NCBI RefSeq assembly: GCF_021532315.1
Contig: NZ_JAKGAO010000006.1
Location: 186,001 to 250,000, forward strand
Origin: Paenibacillus tarimensis
GTDB lineage: Bacteria; Bacillota; Bacilli; Paenibacillales; Paenibacillaceae
DNA length: 64,000 bases
Direction: 5' to 3'
Part shown: positions 49,746 to 58,779 of the stretch, one piece after another
Numbering within the stretch: the first letter of the stretch is position 1
How the letters are laid out: each line of letters opens with the position of its first letter
Notes under the pieces: model-generated
What the model saw: the letters and a program-made list of their open reading frames with translations, nothing else
Told to the model about the DNA's origin: nothing
Databases searched by the model: none
Made by a program: the position numbers and the translations under genes

Positions 49746-50682
49746 AACAAGCAGCGGTAAGATTGGCGTGCTGGTCATGTCTTACGGCACACCCGCCAGC
49801 ATGGAGGATATTGAACCGTATTATACCCATATCCGGCGGGGTAATCCGCCTTCTCCTGAACAGCTCGCAGACCTGACCGACAGATACGAAGCTATAGTAG
49901 GCGGCGTATTTCCGCTAAGGGAGAACACGGACCGTCAGGTGCAAGGCCTGCAGGAAGTACTGGACAGGCTTGCGCCCGGTACATATAAATGCTATCAGGG
50001 CTTAAAGCACGCCAAGCCTTTTATTGAGGACGGCGTTGAAGAGATGGCAGCGGACGGCATCCGCGAAGCGGTTGGAATTGTGCTGGCGCCGCATTATTCC
50101 GTTATGAGCGTCGGCAGCTACATCAAGCGTGCCAAGGAAACAGCCGAAGCAAAGGGGATGAAGCTTGCTTCCGTTGAAGAGTATCATCTGCATCCCAAGC
50201 TGATTGCGGCGCTGGCTGATCGTGTGAAGGCCGCTTTAAAGCTGTTCGGTGGAGAGGTTCGGCCGGCGGACGTGAAGGTGCTGTTCAGCGCGCATAGTCT
50301 GCCGGAGAGAATTCTTGAGATGGGCGACCCTTACGTCAAGCAGCTGCTGGCCACATCGGAAGCGGTAGCAGAGGCTGCAGGGGTATCCGATTGGCAGTTC
50401 ACCTGGCAGAGCGCGGGACGGACGCATGAACCGTGGCTTGGCCCTGATATTCTGGACACGATGCAGAGCTTGCATACAGATGGGGTCATGAATATACTGT
50501 CCGCGCCGATCGGCTTTGTATCCGACCATCTTGAAGTGCTGTATGATCTGGATATCGAAGCCAAGGCGTTCGCGAACAATCTTGGTATACATTTTGAACG
50601 AATCGAAATGCTGAACACAGATCCGTTTTACATGGAAGCATTGGCTGAATCTGTAATGGCAGCAAGGAACGGGAGCGATTAG
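49738..50682 (+). CDS. hemH: Coproporphyrin ferrochelatase
   Basis: The 314-residue enzyme inserts iron into coproporphyrin III (CpfC in Gram-positive bacteria). Visible motifs are VMSYGTPAS, LAPHYSVMSVG with the metal-site His, FSAHSLPERILEMGDPY, TWQSAGRTHEPWLGP and GFVSDHLEVLYDLDIEA with the catalytic Glu. It overlaps hemE and is followed after 4 nt by hemY. Confidence 0.95.
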   Translation: MAETSSGKIGVLVMSYGTPASMEDIEPYYTHIRRGNPPSPEQLADLTDRYEAIVGGVFPLRENTDRQVQGLQEVLDRLAPGTYKCYQGLKHAKPFIEDGVEEMAADGIREAVGIVLAPHYSVMSVGSYIKRAKETAEAKGMKLASVEEYHLHPKLIAALADRVKAALKLFGGEVRPADVKVLFSAHSLPERILEMGDPYVKQLLATSEAVAEAAGVSDWQFTWQSAGRTHEPWLGPDILDTMQSLHTDGVMNILSAPIGFVSDHLEVLYDLDIEAKAFANNLGIHFERIEMLNTDPFYMEALAESVMAARNGSD

Positions 50683-50686
50683 CGTT

Positions 50687-52150
50687 ATGCGGGGAACAGA
50701 GCATGTTGATCAGGTTGTCATTATTGGCGGAGGGATCAGCGGTCTGAGCTCCGCTTTTTATTTATCCCGTAAGGCCAAGGAGCAGGGAAGAGCAGTGCGG
50801 ATCACAATTGTCGAGCCGGCAGATTCATTAGGCGGGAAAATAAATACTGTCCGCAAGGAGGGCTTCGTGATTGAGAAGGGCCCCGATTCATTCCTGGCCC
50901 GCAAGCAGCCGATGATTGACCTGGCGGCGGACTTAGGGCTGGAGGACGAACTTGTGCCCATCAATCCGGCCGCCAAGAAGACATATATCTTGAACCGGGG
51001 CAAGCTGCATCCGATGCCGCCTGGTCTGGTACTTGGCATACCTACGGAGATTATGCCGTTCGTTAAGACGGGGCTGTTGTCACCGAAGGCTAAGCTGCGG
51101 GCCGCGCTTGATTTTGTGATGCCTGCCAGGAAGGGCAATGACGACGAATCGATTGGCGGCTTCCTTGAGCGAAGGCTGGGAGGCGAGGTAGTGGAGAGGA
51201 TCGCGGAACCGCTGCTCGCCGGCATCTATGCTGGCGAGCTGCACAAGCTCAGCCTCCGGGCTACCTTTCCGCAGTTTCGTGAGGCGGAACGCAAGCATGG
51301 CAGTCTTATTCGCGGCATGCGCCGCAGCCGCAGGTCAACGGCAGCATCTGCTGGAACACCAGAGAAGTACCGGAATATCACATTCCTGACCTTCCGCAAC
51401 GGCTTAACCACCGTTGTTGAAGCATTGGAACAGCATCTGGCGCATGCCAGTCTGCGGCTTGGACGGAAGGTGGCCCATATCCATAAGCAGAGCAGCCCTT
51501 CCTTAGAAGCAGAGCAGCCACTTCCCCGGTATGAGGTAGAGCTTGACAACGGGGAACGGCTGGATGCGGATGCGGTTATCGTTGCTGCTCCTTCCTTCTC
51601 GGCTGTCCCGCTGTTGAAGCCGTACCTGGATACGAAGGAGCTGGAAAGCATCCGGTATGTTTCGGTTGCCAATGTTGTGCTGGCCTTTGATAAGGAGAAG
51701 TTCGGATTAACCTTTGACGGGTCGGGGTTCCTTGTACCTCGATCAGAAGGGAAGATTATTACGGCTTGTACCTGGACATCGACCAAATGGCTGCATACAT
51801 CGCCTGACGACAAGGTGCTGCTGCGCTGCTACGTAGGCCGTTCTGGCGAAGAAGCGGCCGTTGACCTCCCGGATGAACAGCTTACAGCGGCTGTGCTGAG
51901 GGATATCCGGTCGATTCTCGGGATCGAGGCCGAGCCGATTTTTACGGAAATTACGCGGCTGCGCCATTCCATGCCTCAGTATCCGGTTGGCCATGTCGAG
52001 CAGTACCGGGCATTCCGTGAACGGCTCGCAGCGAAGCTTCCGGGCGTATGGGCGACGGGGGCGGCATTTGAAGGCGTTGGCTTGCCGGATTGCATTCGCC
52101 AGGCTCGTGATACCGCTGCGCTTGTACTGAAAGAGCTGGACAAAAATTAG
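50687..52150 (+). CDS. hemY: Coproporphyrinogen III oxidase (HemY/CgoX type)
   Basis: The 487-residue FAD enzyme oxidises coproporphyrinogen III to coproporphyrin III. It has the FAD-binding GGGISGLSSAFYLS near residue 13 and EKGPDSFLARK near 66, and ends with PGVWATGAAFEGVGLPDCI. With hemE and hemH it makes the classical Bacillus-type operon; the final enzyme, ChdC/HemQ, is not in the window. A terminator follows at 52176-52237. Confidence 0.94.
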   Translation: MRGTEHVDQVVIIGGGISGLSSAFYLSRKAKEQGRAVRITIVEPADSLGGKINTVRKEGFVIEKGPDSFLARKQPMIDLAADLGLEDELVPINPAAKKTYILNRGKLHPMPPGLVLGIPTEIMPFVKTGLLSPKAKLRAALDFVMPARKGNDDESIGGFLERRLGGEVVERIAEPLLAGIYAGELHKLSLRATFPQFREAERKHGSLIRGMRRSRRSTAASAGTPEKYRNITFLTFRNGLTTVVEALEQHLAHASLRLGRKVAHIHKQSSPSLEAEQPLPRYEVELDNGERLDADAVIVAAPSFSAVPLLKPYLDTKELESIRYVSVANVVLAFDKEKFGLTFDGSGFLVPRSEGKIITACTWTSTKWLHTSPDDKVLLRCYVGRSGEEAAVDLPDEQLTAAVLRDIRSILGIEAEPIFTEITRLRHSMPQYPVGHVEQYRAFRERLAAKLPGVWATGAAFEGVGLPDCIRQARDTAALVLKELDKN

Positions 52151-52175
52151 GTGTTTCACTATAGCTAGCATACCG

Positions 52176-52237
52176 ACACCCCCGGCAGTGTTTTCTGGTC
52201 CTGACCATGAAAGCATGGTAACGGGGGTGTTTCATTT
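52176..52237 (+). terminator. Terminator of hemEHY
   Basis: ACACCCCCG (52176-52184) pairs with CGGGGGTGT (52222-52230), with an inner CCATG/CATGG hairpin, followed by TTCATTT. Confidence 0.7.
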
Positions 52238-52300
52238 GTTAAAATTTTTATAAATAGCCTGAGGTTAACTATAGTTTCTTAACGCCTCTTAAATGTTTCC

Positions 52301-52309
52301 TGCTATAAT
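52301..52309 (+). promoter_or_regulatory. Extended -10 promoter of the CapA-like gene
   Basis: TGCTATAAT (52301-52309) is an extended -10 element with no clear -35. It implies a transcript start near 52316 and rules out the in-frame ATG at 52293 as start of the gene. Confidence 0.55.
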
Positions 52310-52355
52310 GGGAAAGCAATCTTCTACCATCAACTTAAAGGGGTTATTCACCGTT

Positions 52356-53726
52356 ATGTATGTATCCCGTAAAGACTCCCGCAGCAGTGAACGCAAACGA
52401 AAGTCAAGACGCCTGAAGCGTCTTATCATATGGAATGGCATTATGCTGGCCGTAATCCTCGTAATAGCGGCCGTATTTCTTATCTCCGGCGGCAAATTGG
52501 GCAGCTTCGGAAACGACCAGCCGGGGTTAGAGTCGGCAGAGGAATCAGGTCAGGCAGATGAGGAAACACGCCAGAATGTACCACCCGGCGAAGAACCGGC
52601 TGATGATCAGCAAAGCGGCACGGCGGCAGAGGGCGAATCCCTGGAGGGGTCAGCGCCGGATAACGCAAACTCGGAATCTGGGAGCGACGCAGGGGATTCA
52701 ATAGCTGATGAGGAGGCGGGCGCCGATGCTGAGGTTGTACTGCCAGCAGAGGATGCCAGACATCCGCAGCTTGAGGATGACGGGGCCAAGGTTCGTCTGG
52801 CTTTTGTCGGCGATATACTGCTCGCGGCATCGGTTGAGAAGATTATGCGAACTAACGGAATGGGATTTCCCTATGAGAAGGCGCTGCCTTACCTTCAGGA
52901 GCCGGATCTTACGGCAGCCAACCTGGAGAATCCGATCACGACGAGGGGTGTACCGGCTGAAGATAAGCAGTATGTATTCAAGGGACACCCTGACCTGGTT
53001 CCATCGTTGGTTGAGGCTGGAATCGATGTTGTCAGTCTTGCTAATAACCATACTCTGGACCAGGGGGTAGAGGGGCTTCTCGATACGATCAGGCATCTGC
53101 GTGAGGCAGGATTGCCGAGCATGGGCGCGGGGCACAATGACACCGAGGCATTCGAACCGGCGGTTCTGGAGGCCCAAGGATTCAGCGTCGCTTATTTTGG
53201 ACTGTCTCGTGTTGTTCCCGACGGAAAATGGAAGGCGGACAAGGACCGTGCCGGGGTAGCGGAGAGCTATGATTCTACGAGAGCTGTAGCAGCCATCAAG
53301 CGTGCGCGTGCCGAACACGATTTGATCGTCGTCATGGTCCACTGGGGCGAAGAGACGAAGGATTTTCCTGTGGATACACAGAAGAGACTCGCACGTGATT
53401 ATATAGACGCTGGCGCAGACCTTGTTATTGGTTCCCATCCGCATGTTCTCCAGGGCTTCGAACAGTACAAAGGCAAGTGGATTGCTTATAGTCTGGGTAA
53501 TTTTATATTTAATATGACGCATACACCCAGGACGAGAGATACAGGCGTTCTGGATGCGGTGTGCAGCCGTTCGGGGAGCTGCGAGCTTCAGCTTCATCCG
53601 ATGAAGGCAGAGAACTCACAGCCCGCTCCGCTTGCAGGTGAAGAAGCCAGGAAGCTGCTGAAGTGGGTGGAGTCAATATCGTTTGACGTTGCGATCGATA
53701 AGGAGGGCCGGATCTCGGCTAAATAA
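52356..53726 (+). CDS. CapA/PgsA-family metallophosphatase-like protein
   Basis: The 456-residue protein has a basic N-terminus, one membrane helix (about 25-46), a long acidic Ser/Glu/Asp/Gly-rich linker (about 50-140) and then the PGA_cap (CapA) domain. The domain's metal-site motifs are LAFVGDILL, TAANLENPIT, SLANNHTLDQG, VMVHWGEE, GSHPHVLQG and YSLGNFIF. Family members take part in poly-gamma-glutamate capsule formation or act as esterases; no capBC genes are here. ATG 52356 has AAAGGGG 12 nt upstream. Confidence 0.87.
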   Translation: MYVSRKDSRSSERKRKSRRLKRLIIWNGIMLAVILVIAAVFLISGGKLGSFGNDQPGLESAEESGQADEETRQNVPPGEEPADDQQSGTAAEGESLEGSAPDNANSESGSDAGDSIADEEAGADAEVVLPAEDARHPQLEDDGAKVRLAFVGDILLAASVEKIMRTNGMGFPYEKALPYLQEPDLTAANLENPITTRGVPAEDKQYVFKGHPDLVPSLVEAGIDVVSLANNHTLDQGVEGLLDTIRHLREAGLPSMGAGHNDTEAFEPAVLEAQGFSVAYFGLSRVVPDGKWKADKDRAGVAESYDSTRAVAAIKRARAEHDLIVVMVHWGEETKDFPVDTQKRLARDYIDAGADLVIGSHPHVLQGFEQYKGKWIAYSLGNFIFNMTHTPRTRDTGVLDAVCSRSGSCELQLHPMKAENSQPAPLAGEEARKLLKWVESISFDVAIDKEGRISAK

Positions 53727-53785
53727 TAATAATAACCAAACTGCTGCGACTGACCGGCGGTTGGATGATAAGGGGGAGGGCTCAT

Positions 53786-54568
53786 ATGAATATCAGGTGT
53801 GTTGCACACCGGGGGGCATCAGGGCTCGCCCCGGAGAATACGATGGCCGCAATGAAGAAAGCAATTGCTTATCCATTCGTGGATTGGATTGAGCTTGATG
53901 TGCAGCTAAGCCGCGATGGTGTCCCCGTGGTCATTCATGACGAGAAGCTGCGCCGGACAACCGGGCGAAGGGGAAGAGTAGGTGCACATGATGCGCAGAG
54001 CTTGAACGCTATGGATGCCGGAAGCTGGTTTAACCCCCTGTTTGAAGGCGAGACCATCCCTCTGCTCGAGGATGTGCTGAGTTTAACTGAAGGCAGATGC
54101 CGTCTAAATATTGAGCTGAAGACATACCGGGGCCGTTATCCCGGCATGGAGCGGGCGGTTGTCGACCTGCTGCACCGGATGGGGCGTGTGGAAGACTCTG
54201 TCATTACTTCCTTTGACGGGCTTTCCCTTCGCGCAATCCGTGAACTATCGCCGGATATCACGACTGGTCTTATCATCGACGGTGCCCCGTCTGGACTGAT
54301 AGAAGAGCTGAGAAGGCTAGATGCAGGCTTCTTATCGATTGGACATAAGAACCTGAATACTGCACGCATGAGGGAGTTTAGGGCTGCTGGGCTGGAAGTG
54401 ATGGCATGGACGGTGAACAACCTGTCGAGAATGCGCGAGCTGGCCCGGATGGATCAGAATATTATGATCTGCACGAATTACCCGAACCGCTGGGAAGCGG
54501 CCTTTCAGGAGGAAAACTCGCCGCGTAAACGGGGATTACTGTCCTTTTTCCGCAAAAAAACAACGTGA
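53786..54568 (+). CDS. Glycerophosphodiester phosphodiesterase
   Basis: The 260-residue GDPD hydrolyses glycerophosphodiesters to glycerol-3-phosphate. It shows the catalytic start VAHRGASGLAPENTMAA, the metal ligands in IELDVQLSRDGVPVVIHD and the late VMAWTVNN. There is no signal peptide. ATG 53786 follows GGGGGAGG with 6-nt spacing. It lies 59 nt after the CapA-like gene. Confidence 0.92.
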   Translation: MNIRCVAHRGASGLAPENTMAAMKKAIAYPFVDWIELDVQLSRDGVPVVIHDEKLRRTTGRRGRVGAHDAQSLNAMDAGSWFNPLFEGETIPLLEDVLSLTEGRCRLNIELKTYRGRYPGMERAVVDLLHRMGRVEDSVITSFDGLSLRAIRELSPDITTGLIIDGAPSGLIEELRRLDAGFLSIGHKNLNTARMREFRAAGLEVMAWTVNNLSRMRELARMDQNIMICTNYPNRWEAAFQEENSPRKRGLLSFFRKKTT

Positions 54569-54685
54569 GCAAACTCATTAGCAGCCCGGCAGAGGACAAG
54601 CGTCCGCACCGGGCTGTTCCGCCTGTTCTATCATCTCAGTCAGGAGGGAATGAGTAAAGCCATTGAACAAAGGCAGGTGTACGAA

Positions 54686-55540
54686 ATGCGAGGAATATTG
54701 GATAACCCCTTGTTGCTGGCCGTATGTGCAATGTTGGGGAGCGGCTTAATTGGATATGCGGCTTACCGGAAAGCTGCGTTGACAGCCTCAGGGGCATGGG
54801 CTGCTGCTGTCATGGGTGCTGCTTATGTCATGCTTGGCGGTCCGGTATGGTTTGGCCTGCTGATTGCCTTCTTCCTCTCCAGTACGTTCTGGTCCAAGTG
54901 GAAGAGAAGGCATAGATCGAAGGCAAAGGCGGAAGCGAAGTACGCCAAGAGCGGGGGCAGAGATGCTGTCCAGGTCTGGGCTAACGGCGGATTGGGACTG
55001 CTGCTGTGTGCCCTGCATGCTCTATTTCCCCATCCGCTTCTTATGTTTGGTTTTCTCGGTGTGATGGCAGCTGTCAACGCGGATACATGGGCGACTGAAA
55101 TTGGTGCGCTGAGCCGTTCTAAGCCGCGAATGCTGCTGGGCTGGCGGAAGGTGGAGCCTGGCACAAGCGGAGCCGTAACGCTGCTCGGAACGACAGCAGC
55201 CGCCGCTGGAGCCTTATTTATCGGCATTGCAGCGCTGCTGCTGATGCCTTTGGACGGAACAATCGCCTATGACATCCATCCGGCTGCGATTGCTGGAGCA
55301 GCGGCAGCTGCCGGCATTGCGGGTGCTGTCGCGGATTCCCTGCTCGGTGCTTCTGTCCAGGCCATTTACCGCTGCGGCACCTGCGGCTTGGAGACGGAGA
55401 GCGAGATGCACTGCGGAACAGACACGGTGAGGATGCGCGGTGCCGTGTGGATGAATAATGATGTCGTTAATTTCACAGCATCCTGTCTTGCCGGTCTGAT
55501 TGGAGCGGGTATCGGTATGCTGGCGATGCCGGTACAGTGA
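54686..55540 (+). CDS. DUF92 integral membrane protein
   Basis: The 284-residue protein has about seven membrane helices and the DUF92 signatures ASGAWAAAVMG near the start, AVNADTWATEIG and GAVADSLLGASVQ. DUF92 includes the VTE6-like phytyl-phosphate kinases, so a polyprenyl-phosphate role is possible. The start could also be ATG 54650, which directly follows AGGAGGG with very tight spacing; ATG 54686 gives the more usual short N-terminus. Confidence 0.82.
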   Translation: MRGILDNPLLLAVCAMLGSGLIGYAAYRKAALTASGAWAAAVMGAAYVMLGGPVWFGLLIAFFLSSTFWSKWKRRHRSKAKAEAKYAKSGGRDAVQVWANGGLGLLLCALHALFPHPLLMFGFLGVMAAVNADTWATEIGALSRSKPRMLLGWRKVEPGTSGAVTLLGTTAAAAGALFIGIAALLLMPLDGTIAYDIHPAAIAGAAAAAGIAGAVADSLLGASVQAIYRCGTCGLETESEMHCGTDTVRMRGAVWMNNDVVNFTASCLAGLIGAGIGMLAMPVQ

Positions 55541-55638
55541 ACAAGGAAACCGCCCGCTGCGGGTTGGCCGAGAATGCATGGGATGCATCTATCGCCAGCT
55601 TGCAGGGGCGGTTATTTAAGTTACCTATAGGCAGCCGC

Positions 55639-57435
55639 TTAGTGATTCTTCGTGAGTTCTTCCATTTGTCCAATCAAGTCCTCAAACACGCTCATTGCCT
55701 GGCTGATCGGCTCGGAGGTGGACATGTCTACGCCCGCCTTCTTAAGAATATTAATGGAGTAGTCGCTTCCTCCGCTCTTCAGGAAACCGAGGTACCGCTC
55801 GACAGCCGGTGTGCCTTCATCCAGGATCTGTTTGGAGAAGCTGGTTGCAGCCGAGAAGCCGGTCGCATATTTATACACATAGAAGCTAGTATAGAAATGC
55901 GGGATCCTTGCCCATTCCATCTCGATATCCTGGTCAACCACCATGCCTTCGCCATAATACTTCTTGTTCAGATCATAGTAGATGGCGGACAGCTCCTGCG
56001 GTGTAAGAGATTCGCCCGCTTCTGCTTTGTCGTGAATCAGCATCTCAAACTCGGCAAACATGGTCTGCCTGAACACCGTGGTGCGGAACTGGTCAGCGTA
56101 GTAGGTCAGGAGATACATTTTTTCCTTAGGGTCTGTCGATTTCTCCAGCATATAGTGCATAAGCAGGGCTTCGTTAAGCGTAGATGCGACTTCTGCAAGG
56201 AAGATCGTATACTGGGCGTCACGGTACTTCTGATTAGTGTCGGAGTAATAAGAATGCAGCGCGTGACCCATCTCATGGGCGAGCGTGAACATGCTGTTCA
56301 GGTTATCCTTGTGATTGAGCAGGACGTAAGGGTGGGTGCCATAAGCTCCCCAGCTGTAAGCGCCGCTGCGCTTGCCTTCATTCTCATAGACATCGATCCA
56401 GCCTTCCTCGAAGCCTTCCTGCAGCACCTTCAGGTAATCCTGCCCGAGCGGCTCGAGACTGTCAAGCACTCTGGCTTTGGCTTCTTCATAGGTAATGTCC
56501 ATCTTGTACTCGTCTACCAGAGGGGCAAACAGATCATACATATGCAGCTCATCGACCTTCAGCAGCTTCTTGCGCAGCTCCATATAACGGTGCATAAGCG
56601 GCAGATGCTTGTGAATGGTGCCAATGAGATTCGTATAGACATCCTTTGGAATGTTGTCGCCGTAGAGGGACATCTCCAGGGCGGAAGGGTATTTGCGTGC
56701 ACGCGCGTAGAAAATGTTTTTGTTGACGTTTGCGCTGAGTGTGGCGGCAAGCGTATTTTTCATTTTGCCGTATGTATCGTACATCGCTTTGAACGCTTCA
56801 CGCCGTACATCCCGGTTTTTGCTCTCAAGGAATTGAATATAGCGGCCGTGCGTAAGCTCAACTTCCTGACCATTCTCATCCTTGACCTTCGGAAACTTCA
56901 AGTCGGCGTTATTCAGCATATTGAAGACAGTTCCTGGCGCTTGGGCAATATTGCCGGCCTGGGCAAGCAGCGCTTCCTCAGCCTTTGACAGAACATGAGC
57001 CTTCTGCCTTCTCATCTCCACCAGCGTGAACCGGTATTCTGCCAGATTCGGATTATCGATCAGGCGATCGAGCTCTTCCGCTGACAGGCTGAGCACCTCA
57101 GGTGTTATGAAGGAGAGGGCCTCACCTGCTTCGACGCTGAGCTTCTTGGATTTATCCGCAAGCGCCATGTTGGCAGGCTCGGCCGTATCCTCGTGGTGGC
57201 GCATATTGGCATACACGTACAGACGCTCGACATGCAGGGACAGCTCATCCTCCAATTCAAAACAAGCTCTAAGCTGCTGCGGGTCGGCGAGTTTGCCCTG
57301 ATAAGCGGAAATTTTCTTGATTTGTTCCTTCGCTTCAGCATATTCCTGATCCCAGGCAGCCTGGTTAGGGAACAAGTCCTCGAGTTTCCATTGCGATTCA
57401 GGGCTGCTTTCGGAACGTTTCGGTACGTTATTCAT
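55639..57435 (-). CDS. pepF: Oligoendopeptidase F (M3B)
   Basis: The 598-residue zinc peptidase cuts peptides of roughly 7-17 residues in the cytoplasm. The zinc motif is HEMGH in FTLAHEMGHALHS, with the third ligand Glu in LAEVASTLNEALL. ATG 57435 follows AAGGAGGAG and gives the standard N-terminus (ESQWKLEDLFPN). The same frame continues open to ATG 57558, which has its own AAGGAG with 7-nt spacing and would add 41 residues beginning with a plausible signal peptide (MKWLAVLLTLGLLGSAVHA). The two starts could give cytosolic and exported forms. Confidence 0.93.
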   Translation of the reverse strand: MNNVPKRSESSPESQWKLEDLFPNQAAWDQEYAEAKEQIKKISAYQGKLADPQQLRACFELEDELSLHVERLYVYANMRHHEDTAEPANMALADKSKKLSVEAGEALSFITPEVLSLSAEELDRLIDNPNLAEYRFTLVEMRRQKAHVLSKAEEALLAQAGNIAQAPGTVFNMLNNADLKFPKVKDENGQEVELTHGRYIQFLESKNRDVRREAFKAMYDTYGKMKNTLAATLSANVNKNIFYARARKYPSALEMSLYGDNIPKDVYTNLIGTIHKHLPLMHRYMELRKKLLKVDELHMYDLFAPLVDEYKMDITYEEAKARVLDSLEPLGQDYLKVLQEGFEEGWIDVYENEGKRSGAYSWGAYGTHPYVLLNHKDNLNSMFTLAHEMGHALHSYYSDTNQKYRDAQYTIFLAEVASTLNEALLMHYMLEKSTDPKEKMYLLTYYADQFRTTVFRQTMFAEFEMLIHDKAEAGESLTPQELSAIYYDLNKKYYGEGMVVDQDIEMEWARIPHFYTSFYVYKYATGFSAATSFSKQILDEGTPAVERYLGFLKSGGSDYSINILKKAGVDMSTSEPISQAMSVFEDLIGQMEELTKNH

Positions 57436-57623
57436 CGGACTCCTCCTTAAATTATAGGGATGATTGGACAGCCTCCATGAATCGGAAGTCGCGGCTGGCA
57501 GGGCATGTACGGCTGAACCGAGCAGGCCTAGGGTGAGCAGAACAGCAAGCCATTTCATGGCACAGCTCCTTCTTTTTACCCCCTAGTATGTACCCTTGCC
57601 GCGGATTTCATGATTCCGGATGT

Positions 57624-57812
57624 TTACGGCTGGGTCGTGCCCATGTTAAACAGGCTGTAAACAATAAGAAAAAAGGCAAAGGCGATAAATACAATGGCTG
57701 CCAGTGCGATACCCCTGCGCATGCTTGCGGGAATGGATTCCCGCTTCATCAGGATGACGGCGCCAAGTGAGAATGAAGCGATAATAAAAATCAGAGTAGC
57801 TGATGCGTCCAT
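57624..57812 (-). CDS. Small membrane protein, 62 aa
   Basis: The protein has two hydrophobic helices (SATLIFIIASFSLGAVILM and GIALAAIVFIAFAFFLIVYS) joined by a short basic loop. ATG 57812 follows GGGAGG. No family is recognised; it lies upstream of pepF on the same strand. Confidence 0.65.
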   Translation of the reverse strand: MDASATLIFIIASFSLGAVILMKRESIPASMRRGIALAAIVFIAFAFFLIVYSLFNMGTTQP

Positions 57813-57910
57813 TGGTTCCTCCCGGGTTGCGGTTAATAGCGTAGTGCCTATCATTTCGCCAAGCAGGGAACGACTTCCTTCCGGATGCCGTCTGCTCTGG
57901 CTGTACCCGG

Positions 57911-58144
57911 TTATATTGACCGGAACGCTTCCATAATGGACCGCAGCTCTTCCTCGTTGCCCGCATAATCGGCTGCACGGAACCGGTTCTGTGCCCAGTG
58001 CATCATTTCGGGGCGGCTAACGAAGGTGTGGCATTCCTCGCCCCACTGGTCTGAAATTTCCCGAACAATCAGGGTTTTGCCTTGAACCTCTACTGTAAGC
58101 ATGTTGTACTTGTCTTTTTTGTATATCTCATATTTCTTAAACAT
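57911..58144 (-). CDS. Small cytoplasmic protein of unknown function
   Basis: The 77-residue protein starts MFKKYEIYKKDKYNML and has a central strand-rich core (LTVEVQGKTLIVREI) and a helical tail. ATG 58144 follows AGGGAG with 9-nt spacing; longer in-frame starts exist without a better site. It resembles short conserved Paenibacillus proteins, but I cannot name the family. Confidence 0.65.
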   Translation of the reverse strand: MFKKYEIYKKDKYNMLTVEVQGKTLIVREISDQWGEECHTFVSRPEMMHWAQNRFRAADYAGNEEELRSIMEAFRSI

Positions 58145-58290
58145 TGGCAGATACTCCCTGTGTACATATATTTGTTTCATCATAGCCAACGGTGGAGCGG
58201 AAATCAACCCGTAGAATAATGTATAAGGCGGATGTTTTAGATATGGCTAAATGGGTTAAATTAAGTTTGTGTTAACGGCTTGTACGCCGT

Positions 58291-58343
58291 TTGCATATTC
58301 TCCCCCAGGGGGGTATAATAAACATATCGCCGTTAAAACGGCG
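58291..58343 (+). promoter_or_regulatory. Promoter and leader hairpin of the cold-shock gene
   Basis: TTGCAT (58291-58296) and TATAAT (58314-58319) are 17 nt apart; the spacer ends in the palindrome CCCCCAGGGGG. The short leader begins with the hairpin CGCCGTTAAAACGGCG (58328-58343) just before AGGAGG. Such a 5' hairpin may control message stability or temperature response. Confidence 0.65.
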
Positions 58344-58365
58344 CCATTTTTAGGAGGTTGTTCAT

Positions 58366-58563
58366 TTGAAAGGAACAGTTAAGTGGTTTAACGCGGAGAA
58401 GGGTTATGGCTTTATTTCGGTAGAAGGCGGAGAAGACGTTTTCGTACATTACTCTGCGATCCAAGGCGACGGCTTCAAGACGCTTGAAGAAGGTCAAGAG
58501 GTTGAATTCGATATTACTGAAGGCAACCGTGGCGCTCAAGCAGCCAACGTTACTAAGTTATAA
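58366..58563 (+). CDS. Cold shock protein (CspA/CspB family)
   Basis: The 65-residue OB-fold protein binds single-stranded RNA and DNA as a chaperone. RNP1 ([10 protein letters not shown]) and RNP2 (VFVHYSAIQ) are intact. The start is TTG 58366, 8 nt after AGGAGG; no in-frame ATG exists at this position and the N-terminus MKGTVKWFN is canonical. A strong terminator follows. Confidence 0.95.
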   Translation: MKGTVKWFNAEKGYGFISVEGGEDVFVHYSAIQGDGFKTLEEGQEVEFDITEGNRGAQAANVTKL

Positions 58564-58598
58564 GATCCGATATTTCTTATAATATAGTATGACCGTGC

Positions 58599-58632
58599 AG
58601 AGGGACTCCGATCATCGGAGTCTCTCTTTTTT
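58599..58632 (+). terminator. Terminator of the cold-shock gene
   Basis: AGAGGGACTCCG (58599-58610) pairs with CGGAGTCTCTCT (58616-58627) with one G-T, followed by Ts. Confidence 0.85.
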
Positions 58633-58779
58633 ATGTCTTGTTGTGCTGGTTGGCACGCTGGCGCTGCAAGCGATCATGGTGATGGACTATACGGACAGTG
58701 AGGCGGGCAAGCCTTTGACCGCGCATTCCTTTTGATGATAAAATTATAAGATGGAATTTGTGCCAGGGGGAGAAGTATC

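Noticed and set aside
55537-56988. A 483-codon plus-strand open frame opposite pepF
   Set aside because: It is the antisense of a clear M3B peptidase; its translation shows no family motif and it has no promoter or ribosome binding site.
58640-58739. Open stretch encoding LVVLVGTLALQAIMVMDY and about 14 more residues before the YebC gene
   Set aside because: It looks like the end of a membrane protein but has no start or ribosome binding site and lies right after a terminator; at most it is a gene fragment.
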